Below are positions 17,523 through 26,675 of a DNA stretch of 64,000 nucleotides, piece by piece; within the stretch, counting starts at the first letter, position 1; the number at the start of each line of letters is the position of its first letter. The stretch spans positions 26,792-90,791 of the forward strand of contig JALHFX010000011.1 of NCBI GenBank assembly GCA_022837595.1, given 5' to 3'. The position numbers and the translations under genes were made by a program. This stretch comes from Propionibacterium sp. (GTDB lineage: Bacteria > Actinomycetota > Actinomycetes > Propionibacteriales > Propionibacteriaceae). Under the pieces are notes generated by a model, which was not told where the DNA came from, made no database searches, and was given only the letters and a program-made list of their open reading frames with translations.

Positions 17523-18788
17523 TTACATGAGAGCGGTTGAATGAAATGAGCCCTTCAGGTCATACAGAACGTACCCCGACGGAGCGCCGTATCTCCGGAC
17601 GCATTCAATTCCTGCGTTTATATACTGGCGATGCCCCACTGCGACGACGATAGCATCGTAAGCCGACTCCTCAGGTACCCGAACTAATTCGATACAGTAA
17701 TGCTCTAACGCGTCCTCCGGGCTAGCCCATGGGTCATGGACGTCGACGAGCACTCCATAATCCTCCAGTTCGCGGATGATGTCGATCACGCGAGAATTGC
17801 GGAGGTCCGGGGTGTTCTCCTTGAAAGTCAGCCCGAGCACGAGAACACGGGAACCTCGAACAAGGATACCTGCCTTTGTCATCTTCTTGACGAGTTGCGA
17901 GACGACGTACGTACCCATCGAATCGTTGAGGCGTCGCCCAGCCAGGATGATCTCGGGATGATACCCGACGGCCTGTGCCTTATACGTCAAGTAGTAGGGA
18001 TCGACACCGATGCAGTGGCCCCCCACCAAGCCCGGGCGGAAGTTGAGAAAGTTCCACTTTGAGCCCGCAGCGAGGAGAACATCTTCAGTATCGATGCCCA
18101 GTCGGTTGAACAAGATGGCCAGTTCATTCATCAGGGCAATGTTCACATCACGCTGGGTGTTCTCGATGACTTTGGCTGCCTCGGCAACCTTGATCGACGG
18201 GGCGCGGTGGGTACCCACGGTGACGATTGAGCGGTAAAGCTCGTCAATCAGGTCAGCAATCGTAGGGGTTGAACCGGAGGTGACCTTGACGATGTTATGG
18301 ACGCGATGTTCCTTGTCCCCGGGGTTGATGCGCTCCGGGCTGTAGCCGACAAAGAATTCTTCGTTGAAGCCCAGACCGCTGATTTGCTCGAGCAGCGGGA
18401 CGCACTCTTCTTCGGTTGCGCCGGGGTAAACGGTGGACTCGTAGATCACGATGTCACCGGCCGACAGGTGCCTGCCGATGGTCCGCGTCGCCGACAGCAA
18501 AGGGCCCAAGTCCGGCTGTTTGTGTTGGTCGATCGGAGTGGGGGTCGTGACGATGAAGATGTTCGCGTCATCTAGATCGGCTTCATCAGCGGTGAAGCGA
18601 ACATCTGATGCAGCCAATTCGTCTGGCTCGACTTCGAGGGTGTGGTCGTAGCCGTCGGCAAGTTCTTCGACCCGCTTCGCTTTGATGTCGAAGCCAATGA
18701 CGGGTCGCTTCTTACCGAACTCGACCGCGAGTGGCAGACCCACGTAGCCGAGCCCGATCACCGCGACTTTGGCATCGTCCAATTTCAT
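17523..18788 (-). CDS. tviB: UDP-N-acetylglucosamine 6-dehydrogenase, TviB/WecC family
   Basis: ATG 18788 overlaps the stop of the epimerase gene (ATGA), giving 421 residues. The N-terminal NAD fold starts VAVIGLGYVGLPLAVEFG; the middle has the catalytic Cys in GLVGGHCIGVDPYYL; the C-terminal domain has TFKENTPDLRNSRV. These are hallmarks of the UDP-glucose/GDP-mannose dehydrogenase family, and the sequence is of the Vi-antigen TviB kind. It oxidises C6 of UDP-GlcNAc twice to give UDP-GlcNAcA. Together with the adjacent TviC-like epimerase it would supply UDP-GalNAcA for the glycan. Confidence 0.85.
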   Translation of the reverse strand: MKLDDAKVAVIGLGYVGLPLAVEFGKKRPVIGFDIKAKRVEELADGYDHTLEVEPDELAASDVRFTADEADLDDANIFIVTTPTPIDQHKQPDLGPLLSATRTIGRHLSAGDIVIYESTVYPGATEEECVPLLEQISGLGFNEEFFVGYSPERINPGDKEHRVHNIVKVTSGSTPTIADLIDELYRSIVTVGTHRAPSIKVAEAAKVIENTQRDVNIALMNELAILFNRLGIDTEDVLLAAGSKWNFLNFRPGLVGGHCIGVDPYYLTYKAQAVGYHPEIILAGRRLNDSMGTYVVSQLVKKMTKAGILVRGSRVLVLGLTFKENTPDLRNSRVIDIIRELEDYGVLVDVHDPWASPEDALEHYCIELVRVPEESAYDAIVVAVGHRQYINAGIECVRRYGAPSGYVLYDLKGSFHSTALM

Positions 18789-19723
18789 GCGCGTTCGGCC
18801 TCCTGCTTGAACCACTCGATGGTAGCCGCCAACCCCTGCTCCAATGGAACTGGCTGCACTGAAGGGAACATTTCGCGAACTCGGCTGTTATCTGCTTGGG
18901 ATGCTCGAACGTCGCCGGTGCGGCTTTCCGTGTGTTCCCGAGCGATGGGGTGCCCGAGTTGGGTCTCCATCTCGGCCAGCAACTCCAGCAGCGTGGTGTT
19001 GGTGCCGTACGCGAGGTTCACCGGGTCAGGCGAAAAGGTCTGCTGCTTCACGGCCTCGAAGATGACAGCGCAGACGGTGTCAACATAGGTGAAGTCGCGC
19101 GACTGCTCACCGTCGCCGTGAACCACTGCAGGGCGTCCGTTCATGGCAGCATCCAGAAACTTGGGGATCACGGCCGCATAAGCGTGGTCGGCAGGCTGAA
19201 GCGGGCCATAAACGTTGAAGAATCGGAAGGCCAGCGTCTTCAACCCATAAGAGTATTGATAGGCGATGGCGTAGCCCTCGGTTGCCTGCTTACTCACCGC
19301 ATACGGGCTCATCGGGCGAGTCCAGTCGAACTCGCTCTTCGGCAACTTAGGGTTCGAGCCGTACACCGAACTCGACGACGCCACCACGACATGCTCGACA
19401 TCGACCTCACGAGCGGCTTCCAGAACATTCAAAGTGCCCGTTGTATTGGCCTCGTGACTGGCTCGGGGGTTAGCAATCGAGCGGGGCACGCTCGGGATGG
19501 CGCCCAGGTGCACAATCGAATCGACGCCCGCAGCAGCGGCCTTGACGGTATCGTAGTCGAGGATGGTGCCCTCGATGAACTCAACGTCGAGGCCGACAAG
19601 GTTCGTCCGCGTCCCCGTGCTGAGGTCGTCGAGGATCCGAACCGAGTACCCGCCCTGCTCGCCGATATAGCGGGCAAGGTTGGAACCGATAAACCCGGCT
19701 CCGCCGGTGATGAGAACCTTCAT
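18785..19723 (-). CDS. tviC: NAD-dependent UDP-sugar 4-epimerase, TviC/WbpP-like
   Basis: A 312-residue extended short-chain dehydrogenase starting MKVLITGGAGFIGSNL. The Rossmann GxxGxxG is at 7-13, the catalytic Ser/Tyr/Lys set appears as SSSSVYG and YAVSKQ, and HGDGEQSRDFTYVDT is the sugar-binding segment seen in UDP-GlcNAc(A) 4-epimerases. It would interconvert UDP-GlcNAcA and UDP-GalNAcA in partnership with the dehydrogenase encoded next. Four-base overlap with that gene. The exact substrate is inferred from the neighbour. Confidence 0.85.
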   Translation of the reverse strand: MKVLITGGAGFIGSNLARYIGEQGGYSVRILDDLSTGTRTNLVGLDVEFIEGTILDYDTVKAAAAGVDSIVHLGAIPSVPRSIANPRASHEANTTGTLNVLEAAREVDVEHVVVASSSSVYGSNPKLPKSEFDWTRPMSPYAVSKQATEGYAIAYQYSYGLKTLAFRFFNVYGPLQPADHAYAAVIPKFLDAAMNGRPAVVHGDGEQSRDFTYVDTVCAVIFEAVKQQTFSPDPVNLAYGTNTTLLELLAEMETQLGHPIAREHTESRTGDVRASQADNSRVREMFPSVQPVPLEQGLAATIEWFKQEAERA

Positions 19724-19726
19724 TAA

Positions 19727-20854
19727 TTAGACGCCCACTTCCGTACTTGAATCTACTGTCAGATTTCTGATCTCTTCGACATAGCGCTGGACAACAGCCT
19801 GACGGTCGAATTCCGCAACCATCTTTTGGTGGGCGGTGAGCCCCATCTCATGCCGTTGCACCCATGACAGGGCCAAGAACCGCTCGACGGCCTCCACAAG
19901 CGCATCCGTGTCGTTCACCTGGAAGAGAAGTCCTGATTCACCGTCTCGTATCGCCTCTCGGCACCCGGGAATATCGGACGCGAGACAGGGCACTCCGGCT
20001 GCAGACGCCTCCAGCACAACGTTTGCCATCCCCTCGTGGTGGGACGGGTGTATCAGCGCGTGGCATCCAGCGATCAACTCGTGAACGCGCTCCTGGGAGA
20101 CACTTCCATGAACGGTGACTGGATACTCGGTCTGTATGGCCTCGACGGGTGCCCGATAGGAGTCATCCTCATACCATCCGACGATGTGGAACTCCACATC
20201 TGAACGTTTCGTGCTCACTTCTCGGATCATCTCGAACAGTTCGTCGAACCCCTTGTCGCGGCGTATCCGCGAGACCGTGATGAATCTGGTGGCGGGCTCG
20301 TCAGAGCAATACGGTTCAAGCTGATGGAGATCAAGATTGACCCCCGACCCTGGCAGCACCGCAACCTGATCTCGTACGATTCCGAGGTGTTGGAACACTG
20401 CAAGATTCTCGGAGTTCTGAAAAAAGACCCGCCGTGCTCTGCGGAAGGCGAAACGTTGCAGCTGGGCGCTGAGTCTTTGCAGCAGACCATCAGACTGGAA
20501 TGCACTACCCAAGCCTGTGACCGTGCTGATGTACGGGACGCGACATACTTGCGCCGCTAACCCACCGTAAATGTTGGGCTTTGCCGTATAGGTCAGTACG
20601 ACGTCGGGTGAAATGCTGCGGATGGTTTTCGCGTAGCGCACCAACGACATGAACTCTCGCACAGGATTGGTGCCGAATCGGCTAAAAGGAATCTCCTGTA
20701 CCTTGCAGCCCATCTCCCGGAAAACCACGTTCCGCTCATGACTAGGCAGCACCAGGAAGACCTCGTCACCGTCGGTGACCAGTTGGCCCAGTAGCTCCCG
20801 GCGGAAGTTGTAGATGGTGCTGTTATCGTTCGCGAAAATGAGGACCCTAGCCAT
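19727..20854 (-). CDS. Glycosyltransferase, GT4 family (PglA-like)
   Basis: ATG 20854 was chosen because the product then begins MARVLIFANDNSTIYNFR, the usual start of this group; GTG 20866 is an alternative. The gene overlaps the transketolase C-terminal gene by eight bases. The 375-residue GT-B protein has TYTAKPNIYGGLAAQ in the acceptor domain and RIRRDKGFDELFEM, then HHEGMANVVLEASAAGVP in the donor domain, with the EGMxNxxLE nucleotide-sugar binding motif. PglA-type enzymes add the second sugar, often GalNAc or a uronic acid, to an undecaprenyl-diphosphate-linked sugar. The role as second transferase is inferred. Confidence 0.8.
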   Translation of the reverse strand: MARVLIFANDNSTIYNFRRELLGQLVTDGDEVFLVLPSHERNVVFREMGCKVQEIPFSRFGTNPVREFMSLVRYAKTIRSISPDVVLTYTAKPNIYGGLAAQVCRVPYISTVTGLGSAFQSDGLLQRLSAQLQRFAFRRARRVFFQNSENLAVFQHLGIVRDQVAVLPGSGVNLDLHQLEPYCSDEPATRFITVSRIRRDKGFDELFEMIREVSTKRSDVEFHIVGWYEDDSYRAPVEAIQTEYPVTVHGSVSQERVHELIAGCHALIHPSHHEGMANVVLEASAAGVPCLASDIPGCREAIRDGESGLLFQVNDTDALVEAVERFLALSWVQRHEMGLTAHQKMVAEFDRQAVVQRYVEEIRNLTVDSSTEVGV

Positions 20855-21770
20855 CGAGCGCTTCACCGACCCGCTCTGCGATGGCCCGCGCGCTCATGCC
20901 GTACTCGCCACGAAGATACTTTTGGGTTCCGACAATGCTGGAGTATTGGTCGTTGAGCCCGATGCGAACCAGGCGTGCTTGAGGTCTCGGCAACTCGGCG
21001 AGGATCTCGGCGATCGCGCCGCCGAGACCACCAAGAACGCTGTGTTCTTCGACAGACGCCATGATATCGAATCGCGCAGCCAACTCGACCACAGCGTCGA
21101 TATCGAGTGGTTTGAGTGTGGGGAAAGAGATGACGGCGGCATCGATTCCCTGATCCGCGAGAAGTGTGCGTGCTTCCAGAACCTCGTCCCCGATGGCACC
21201 GGTGAATAGCAGAGCAATATCTGCGCCTTCGAACACCGGCACCGCCTTGCCAATCTGGAAGTCACCAGACAAATCGTGGAGTTTGGGCTCGCCGCCGCGA
21301 CCAAGCCGAAGATAGCAAGTCCCGGGCTGAGCGTAGATGGCTTCGGTAGCCAACTGGGCCTGGTCGGCGTCTGCTGGCGCCACAACGGTGACATTGGGTA
21401 GCGCCCGCATGATTGCTAGGTCTTCGGTGGCGTGGTGACTCATACCAAGGGCCCCGTAGACGAATCCGCCGCCGACACAGACGATCTTCACATTCGCCTC
21501 GTGGTAGGCGCAGTCGTTTCTGATCTGCTCAATTGCACGCAGGGTGGGGAAGTTGCCGATCGAATAGGTGAAAACGGTCTTGCCTTCCAGCGCCATGCCT
21601 GCAGCGAAGCTGGTCATGTTTTGTTCAGCAATACCGGCATTGGTGAATTGTTTAGGGAACTGCTCCCAGAAGGGTTTGAGTACTCCGAATCCGAGATCTC
21701 CTGTGATCAGGTGGACGTTCGAATCCTTGGCGGCCAACCCCATCAGAGTGCTGACGAAACGGTCTCTCAT
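20847..21770 (-). CDS. Transketolase-like protein, C-terminal subunit
   Basis: ATG 21770 overlaps the stop of the N-terminal subunit (ATGA), giving 307 residues. It contains the pyrimidine-binding and C-terminal domains of transketolase: FTNAGIAEQNMTSFAAGMA with the activating Glu, HHATEDLAIMRALPNVTVVAPAD, and RLGRGGEPKL. With its partner it forms a split, thiamine diphosphate-dependent enzyme that moves two-carbon units between sugars. The location between a glycosyltransferase and an initiating transferase implies a sugar-building role for the glycan, not central metabolism. The product is unknown. Confidence 0.82.
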   Translation of the reverse strand: MRDRFVSTLMGLAAKDSNVHLITGDLGFGVLKPFWEQFPKQFTNAGIAEQNMTSFAAGMALEGKTVFTYSIGNFPTLRAIEQIRNDCAYHEANVKIVCVGGGFVYGALGMSHHATEDLAIMRALPNVTVVAPADADQAQLATEAIYAQPGTCYLRLGRGGEPKLHDLSGDFQIGKAVPVFEGADIALLFTGAIGDEVLEARTLLADQGIDAAVISFPTLKPLDIDAVVELAARFDIMASVEEHSVLGGLGGAIAEILAELPRPQARLVRIGLNDQYSSIVGTQKYLRGEYGMSARAIAERVGEALDG

Positions 21771-22612
21771 CGGGTGTACACCCCGCTTCGCCCCACACCG
21801 GCTGGGCGCTGGGCATCCAGCTCGGCGACTGCGTTGTCGTATTCCTCTCCTTCGTGGGGGAATCGATAGTGCCACAGGATGTTCTGCTCCATGAACGAGA
21901 CACCTTTGCCTTTGATCGTCTCGGCGATCACAACGGTCGGCTTCTCGGAGCCATGGCAGCCTTCTAGCGCTTTCTGTAACGCCCCATGGTCATGCCCATC
22001 GACTTCGATCGTGTTCCAGCCGAACGCCCGCCGTTTATCTGCGAACGGATTCAGCGCGATCGTGCTCTCGCAATAGTCAAGGCTCTGCATTCGGTTGTGG
22101 TCGATGATCGCGACCAGATTGCCGAGGCTGTAGTGACTCGCCACGAGGGCCGCCTCCCATACGGAACCTTCATCGCATTCGCCGTCACCCAAGATCGCAA
22201 ACACTCTGTGTTGCTTCTCGTCCAGCTTGGCCGCATATGCCATTCCGGACGCAACCGATAGTCCGTGGCCAAGAGACCCTGTCGACAACTCCACGCCGGG
22301 AACACCTTTGTGAGACACATGGCCAGATAGACGGCTGCCATCAGCGTAATGAGTGGCCAACTCAGCCACGTCGAAGAAGCCACGTTCTGCCAATGCAGCA
22401 TAAATCGCCGCGCCCGCGTGCCCCTTGCTGAGGATGATCCGATCACGTCCATCCCACTGCGGGTCATCTGGGTTGACGTGGGCAATCCCAGCATAAAGCA
22501 CGGCCACGATATCAGCTACCGACAGGATAGAGCCGATGTGAGAGCCCTGCGATAGATGGGTCATCTCGATACCGTGCCGACGTATCCGCCAAGCGAGTTC
22601 TCTACTATTCAC
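21767..22612 (-). CDS. Transketolase-like protein, N-terminal subunit
   Basis: GTG 22612 gives a 281-residue product beginning VNSRELAWRIRRHGIEM and overlaps the upstream stop by eight bases; longer frames reach into the sugar transferase gene. It carries the thiamine diphosphate domain: SKGHAGAAIYAALAERG, then STGSLGHGLSVASGMAYAAK, and the metal-binding GDGECDEGSVWEAA followed by IDHNRMQSLD. The two halves are separate genes with a four-base overlap, the form often seen outside central metabolism. Works with the next gene product. Confidence 0.83.
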   Translation of the reverse strand: MNSRELAWRIRRHGIEMTHLSQGSHIGSILSVADIVAVLYAGIAHVNPDDPQWDGRDRIILSKGHAGAAIYAALAERGFFDVAELATHYADGSRLSGHVSHKGVPGVELSTGSLGHGLSVASGMAYAAKLDEKQHRVFAILGDGECDEGSVWEAALVASHYSLGNLVAIIDHNRMQSLDYCESTIALNPFADKRRAFGWNTIEVDGHDHGALQKALEGCHGSEKPTVVIAETIKGKGVSFMEQNILWHYRFPHEGEEYDNAVAELDAQRPAGVGRSGVYTR

Positions 22613-23294
22613 TGTTAGTCCGATCAGCTGTCGGCTGTTGGCTCTCGAAATCCCAGATTGCGGTTTGCACATCTTTGGGGAGTGCAAGATTCTTCCGCAC
22701 CAGGCGAGCAGCAGTCCAGAGAAGCACGCGAAGGTAGTCGGCCACAGACTGATGCTTGAGTTGATAGAGTTGAAGATATAGTTTCAAAGGCCTAACACTC
22801 GTTAAGTAGTAATCATCTGGGTCGTCAGCCTGAGTAAATTCGCGATATTGAGAGTAATTCACCAAAGACGCCCAATCAGTGATACCTGGTCGCATCGAAA
22901 GAATTTGAGACTCTTCATCGGTATACATATTGACGTAGTATCGCAATTCTGGACGTGGTCCTACGAGGCTCATATCGCCACGCAGCACATTGATGAACTG
23001 CGGAAGCTCATCTAGCTTCGATGCGCGCAAGAACCTGCCAATCGAAGTCACACGAGGGTCGTCCATTCCGACATTCCATTTTCCATGACCCTCAGCATCT
23101 CTGACCATAGAGCGAAACTTTAGGATGTAAAACGGCGCTCCATACTGCCCCACTCTCTCACCTCGAAAGAAGACCCCGCCGGGTGAGGTGAGCGCAACCA
23201 CGAAGCTAATTACAATCATCAGTGGAGAAAGTACTACTAGCGCAGCAGCCGAGCCAAGAAAATCCAGGATTCGCCTCATATACCACTCACTCAC
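22605..23294 (-). CDS. Monotopic phosphoglycosyl transferase, PglC-like
   Basis: A 229-residue protein starting at GTG 23294, overlapping the SDR stop (GTGA). One hydrophobic segment (residues ~10-35) is followed by the Bac_transf catalytic part: FYILKFRSMVRDAEG with the active Asp-Glu region, SKLDELPQFINVLRGDMSLVGPRPEL, and PGITDWASLVNYSQYR. Such small enzymes move a sugar phosphate from a UDP-sugar to undecaprenyl phosphate and so start glycan synthesis. It lacks the four N-terminal helices of the WbaP-type enzyme found in the second locus. Substrate is probably a UDP-N-acetyl sugar made by the PglF-like enzyme; inference. Confidence 0.85.
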   Translation of the reverse strand: MSEWYMRRILDFLGSAAALVVLSPLMIVISFVVALTSPGGVFFRGERVGQYGAPFYILKFRSMVRDAEGHGKWNVGMDDPRVTSIGRFLRASKLDELPQFINVLRGDMSLVGPRPELRYYVNMYTDEESQILSMRPGITDWASLVNYSQYREFTQADDPDDYYLTSVRPLKLYLQLYQLKHQSVADYLRVLLWTAARLVRKNLALPKDVQTAIWDFESQQPTADRTNSE

Positions 23295-24049
23295 ATGTTC
23301 GCGCCGTCAACAGGCACGATGGCACCCTGCATAAAAGATGATCGCTCACTGGCCAAGAAGGTGACGACGTCTGCGATCTCTTGCGGGCTGCCGAACCTCA
23401 TGACTGCCTGATGGTGAGACAGAAAGTCGTTGCAGCGAGCCGGATCACTCGTCTGATAATTGTCCCAGTAACTGCCAGGGAAGCTCACGGCACCCGGCAT
23501 CACCGCAGCCATCACTACGCCTTTCGGGGCCAGAGCGCGGCCCACCGTTGTGACGTAAGCATTAAGGAATGCCTTTGACGCGGCGTACAGTGGGTTACCT
23601 CGCAACATCACGGCAGAGATGGACGAAATGTGGATAACTCGGCCGCTCCCTCTCTTGAGCATCGGGGGAATCAGTACATGATTCATCGCAACCGATGCGC
23701 CTGCGTTAAACTGCCAGGCATAGTGCCATTCTTCGATGGATCCCAGCGGGTCGCGACTAACTAATGAGCCGCCTACGTTGTGAACGACGATGTCCATATC
23801 GCCACGTTCGTCTAGAATTTTGCGAGCTAATCCAGCGGGCTCCTCAAGCATCACATCGGCCTGAAAAACTGCATGGTCGTTAGGACAAGTAGCTACAAGC
23901 TCCTGAGTCAAGGATTTCAGTAAGTCAGCAGAGCGAGCGACCCCAGTGACCTGGACGCCTTCGGTTGCCAAGCTCAAGGCGATCTGACGACCGATCCCTT
24001 TGCTCGCTCCGACGACCAAAGCGGTCTTGCCTTTTAGTCCCAATTCCAT
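23291..24049 (-). CDS. Short-chain dehydrogenase/reductase
   Basis: ATG 24049 has GGAGG five bases upstream and is preferred over longer frames. The 252-residue product has the SDR cofactor motif ALVVGASKGIGRQIALSL near residues 8-26, NAG-type VHNVGGS, and the catalytic Ser with YAASKAF (Tyr-x3-Lys). It ends with GAIVPVDGANM, the usual SDR tail. It could reduce a keto sugar, perhaps the transketolase product or the 4-keto product of the PglF-like dehydratase. It overlaps the initiating transferase gene by four bases. Substrate unknown. Confidence 0.82.
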   Translation of the reverse strand: MELGLKGKTALVVGASKGIGRQIALSLATEGVQVTGVARSADLLKSLTQELVATCPNDHAVFQADVMLEEPAGLARKILDERGDMDIVVHNVGGSLVSRDPLGSIEEWHYAWQFNAGASVAMNHVLIPPMLKRGSGRVIHISSISAVMLRGNPLYAASKAFLNAYVTTVGRALAPKGVVMAAVMPGAVSFPGSYWDNYQTSDPARCNDFLSHHQAVMRFGSPQEIADVVTFLASERSSFMQGAIVPVDGANM

Positions 24050-24122
24050 TAATCCTCCGGTCACAACCCTGAGCAGACGATCACAAGCAAGCATGCATCT
24101 GGCAATTAGTACGGCACTGCAC

Positions 24123-26045
24123 TTACAAGGCGACGTCCGCCCCCTCATACCGAAGGCTCCGCAGCCGTACCGGAATACTCGGCTCGCTCTCCAACAACTC
24201 GACCATCTCGTCCTTGTTGCGTGGAGTCAAGGGCAACAGACCCGGATCCAGGCTCGGTACACTCACCCGATTAATCAACGGATGGTCGCTCGGCACTCCT
24301 GCCTCTTCACCGCTGAACAACACCTCGTGCATCTTCTCACCCTCACGAAGGCCAGTGAACTGCACCTCGATATCGCGCTTCGACTCAGCAATCAACCGCT
24401 CGGCGACATCGAGAATCCTCACCGGCTCACCCATGTCAAGCACCAACACATCTGCTGGCTGACCGATAGCACCTGCCTGCAGCACAAGCTCGCACGCCTC
24501 AGGGATCGTCATGAAATAGCGGGTCACATCCGGATCAGTCACCGTCACCGGGCCGCCCTGCTCAATCTGTGCGCGGAAGGTAAAGAGCACCGAACCCCGC
24601 GAGCCGAGTACATTCCCGAACCGCACCGACAAGTATCGCAGGTCATAGCGGGCTGCGTACCAGGCAGTCAGCCGCTCGGCCATCCGCTTGGTGCGTCCGA
24701 GCACGCTCGAGGGATCAGCGGCCTTGTCCGTCGAGATATTCACCAAGTGATCGACGCCGACCTCATGTGCGCAACGCAGCACATTCAAGGTACCGAGCAC
24801 ATTGGTCTGCCAGCCCTCTTCGGGGAAACGCTCCAACAACGGCAGATGCTTCAAGGCGGCTGCGTGGAAGACAACTTCGGGACGGTGATGCTCGAAGACC
24901 CTTTGTAGCGATCGATAGTCGCGAATGCTGCACAAGACCAGGTCGTCACTGTTCAGCAGCCCGCTGCCGTAGATCGCCAATTCAACGCTGTGCAGTGCGG
25001 ATTCGTCCCTGTCAAGCAGCACAAGTTTAGTCGGCCCTAACCGGGAAACCTGACGTGAAAGCTCTGAGCCGATCGACCCACCCGCACCAGTGATCAACAC
25101 CACCCGCCCGGCGATGTAGTCGGCGATCTCTTCCAGATCGGTCTCGATTGGGCGGCGTCCCAATAGGTCGGCCACGTTGAACTCACGCAGTGATCCCAGC
25201 GTGAACTGCCCATCGATCATCTCGCGCACCGGCGGAATCACCACGACCTCGAGATCGGCTGCCTTGCACTGGCTGCTGACCCGACCCAGCAGGTCTGCGG
25301 ACGCATCAGAGATCGCGACGATCACCTTGCCGGCACCCATCTTCTGAGCCATCGCCACCAGATCATCACCGGCGCCCAGCACCTTGTAGCTCAGCACCCG
25401 GTGATAACGATTGCGCGGATCGTCATCGACGTATCCCACGATCGAATACGGCGGCTCGGCTGCGATATCGACCATCTGAGCGATCTGGTGACCAGCATTA
25501 CCCGCACCATAAATCAGCACAGGCTCTGCCGTCACCGAGGTACGGCGCTGCCCGATCGACAAGATAGTGCGGTAGACACCGCGCCCTACCGTCATGATCA
25601 GGAGCGCCAGCGGCGGCAACATCACACCAACCGTCCGCGGGAAACCCGGCGCCACCGCACCGAGCACAACCCCAGACGGAATCGCGATCACCAAAATGAA
25701 CGCACCCAACCACGTGGCCTCACCGAAACTCCCAGTACGGTGCCGACCCAAGTATGCATGAGTCACCAGCCCACCAGCAAGCTGCAAACCAACCATCACC
25801 ACGGTGTAACCGAGAACCCACAACCAATGCGTTTCATTCAACGAAAAGTCGTAACGCAGACCTACCACAACCAACATCGCCAATACCCACGACGCCACAT
25901 CCCACATCACCACGATCGTCCAGCGTGTTGCGACGGGAATCCGGGTCATGATACGCACTGCTTCACGACAAGCGGTGTAGACGGCTCCGTTGAGCACTCC
26001 GGTAGCAGGCTGTTTCGGCGGAGGTTTCGGGGTGGGAGACTGCAT
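24123..26045 (-). CDS. Membrane nucleoside-diphosphate-sugar 4,6-dehydratase, PglF/CapD/WbpM-like
   Basis: ATG 26045 gives 640 residues; a TTG at 26117 has no ribosome binding site. Four N-terminal membrane helices (about 45-155) precede a CoA-binding-like Rossmann domain with YGAGNAGHQIAQMV, then a second one with ITGAGGSIGSELSRQ. The catalytic region STDKAADPSSVLGRTKRMAE keeps Lys but replaces the usual SDR Tyr, as in WbpM/PglF. These enzymes convert UDP-GlcNAc to its 4-keto-6-deoxy form on the cytoplasmic face. It probably provides the first sugar for the PglC-like transferase. First gene of the leftward locus. Confidence 0.85.
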   Translation of the reverse strand: MQSPTPKPPPKQPATGVLNGAVYTACREAVRIMTRIPVATRWTIVVMWDVASWVLAMLVVVGLRYDFSLNETHWLWVLGYTVVMVGLQLAGGLVTHAYLGRHRTGSFGEATWLGAFILVIAIPSGVVLGAVAPGFPRTVGVMLPPLALLIMTVGRGVYRTILSIGQRRTSVTAEPVLIYGAGNAGHQIAQMVDIAAEPPYSIVGYVDDDPRNRYHRVLSYKVLGAGDDLVAMAQKMGAGKVIVAISDASADLLGRVSSQCKAADLEVVVIPPVREMIDGQFTLGSLREFNVADLLGRRPIETDLEEIADYIAGRVVLITGAGGSIGSELSRQVSRLGPTKLVLLDRDESALHSVELAIYGSGLLNSDDLVLCSIRDYRSLQRVFEHHRPEVVFHAAALKHLPLLERFPEEGWQTNVLGTLNVLRCAHEVGVDHLVNISTDKAADPSSVLGRTKRMAERLTAWYAARYDLRYLSVRFGNVLGSRGSVLFTFRAQIEQGGPVTVTDPDVTRYFMTIPEACELVLQAGAIGQPADVLVLDMGEPVRILDVAERLIAESKRDIEVQFTGLREGEKMHEVLFSGEEAGVPSDHPLINRVSVPSLDPGLLPLTPRNKDEMVELLESEPSIPVRLRSLRYEGADVAL

Positions 26046-26215
26046 GTGCGACCGTTCTCGAAGACGTTGGTTCACGGCAGCAAGTCGGAGCTTAGATACA
26101 GGGTGTTGCTCTGACAAGGAGGTCTGCCGAGGAATACTTTACAGGAGTCGCACAGACTCTCATAGTTCGGGGCAACCCGTCTCATTGTCCGAGCCGGCGA
26201 CGCCTCTCAGCCATC

Positions 26216-26641
26216 TCACGCTCGACATCGCGCTGCATATCGCGTGTCCCATTCGCGTTTACCGGTCGCCACCGCGATCTCAACCTTCGCGAAACCATCA
26301 CTGAAGTAGATCGCCAGCGGCACCAGCGTGCGTCCGGATTCCGACAGCTGGCGCTCCAACTTGCGAATCTGCTGACGATGCAGCAGCAGCTTGCGGTTGC
26401 GTTTGGCTGCGTGGTTGTGGAAGGTGCCGAACTCGTATTCGGGGATATTCGCGTTGCGCAGCCAGACCTCGCCGTTGTCGATCGTGGCGAAGGCATCGGT
26501 CAGAGTAGCGCGCCCAGCACGCAGCGATTTGACCTCGGTGCCGGTGAGCACGATGCCTGCCTCGACGCGGTCGCCGATGTGAAAGTCATGCAGCGCTTTC
26601 TTGTTGCGCGCGACCATTGCGCGGCCCTTCTCGCGTGGCAT
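26216..26641 (-). CDS. smpB: SsrA-binding protein SmpB, tail apparently frameshifted
   Basis: ATG 26641 follows GGGAGAAGCC. The first ~130 residues are textbook SmpB: NKKALHDFHIGDRVEAGIVL, GTEVKSLRAGRATL, RKLLLHRQQIRKLE and GFAKVEIAVATGKREWD. The last residues, TRYAARCRA, do not fit the family. The expected tail, DMQRDVEREMAERRRRLGQ, is present in the next frame and ends at 26182, so one base seems to have been lost near 26238-26242. That basic tail enters the ribosome during trans-translation, so the change should impair rescue of stalled ribosomes. A sequencing error is the simplest alternative. No tmRNA gene was seen beside it. Confidence 0.88.
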   Translation of the reverse strand: MPREKGRAMVARNKKALHDFHIGDRVEAGIVLTGTEVKSLRAGRATLTDAFATIDNGEVWLRNANIPEYEFGTFHNHAAKRNRKLLLHRQQIRKLERQLSESGRTLVPLAIYFSDGFAKVEIAVATGKREWDTRYAARCRA

Positions 26642-26675
26642 GGCTTCTCCCGTTCTGCGTCACCGGGGACGAACT

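Noticed and set aside
26100..26216. tmRNA gene beside smpB
   Set aside because: The adjacent sequence is only about 100 bases and shows neither the tRNA-like ends nor a tag reading frame.
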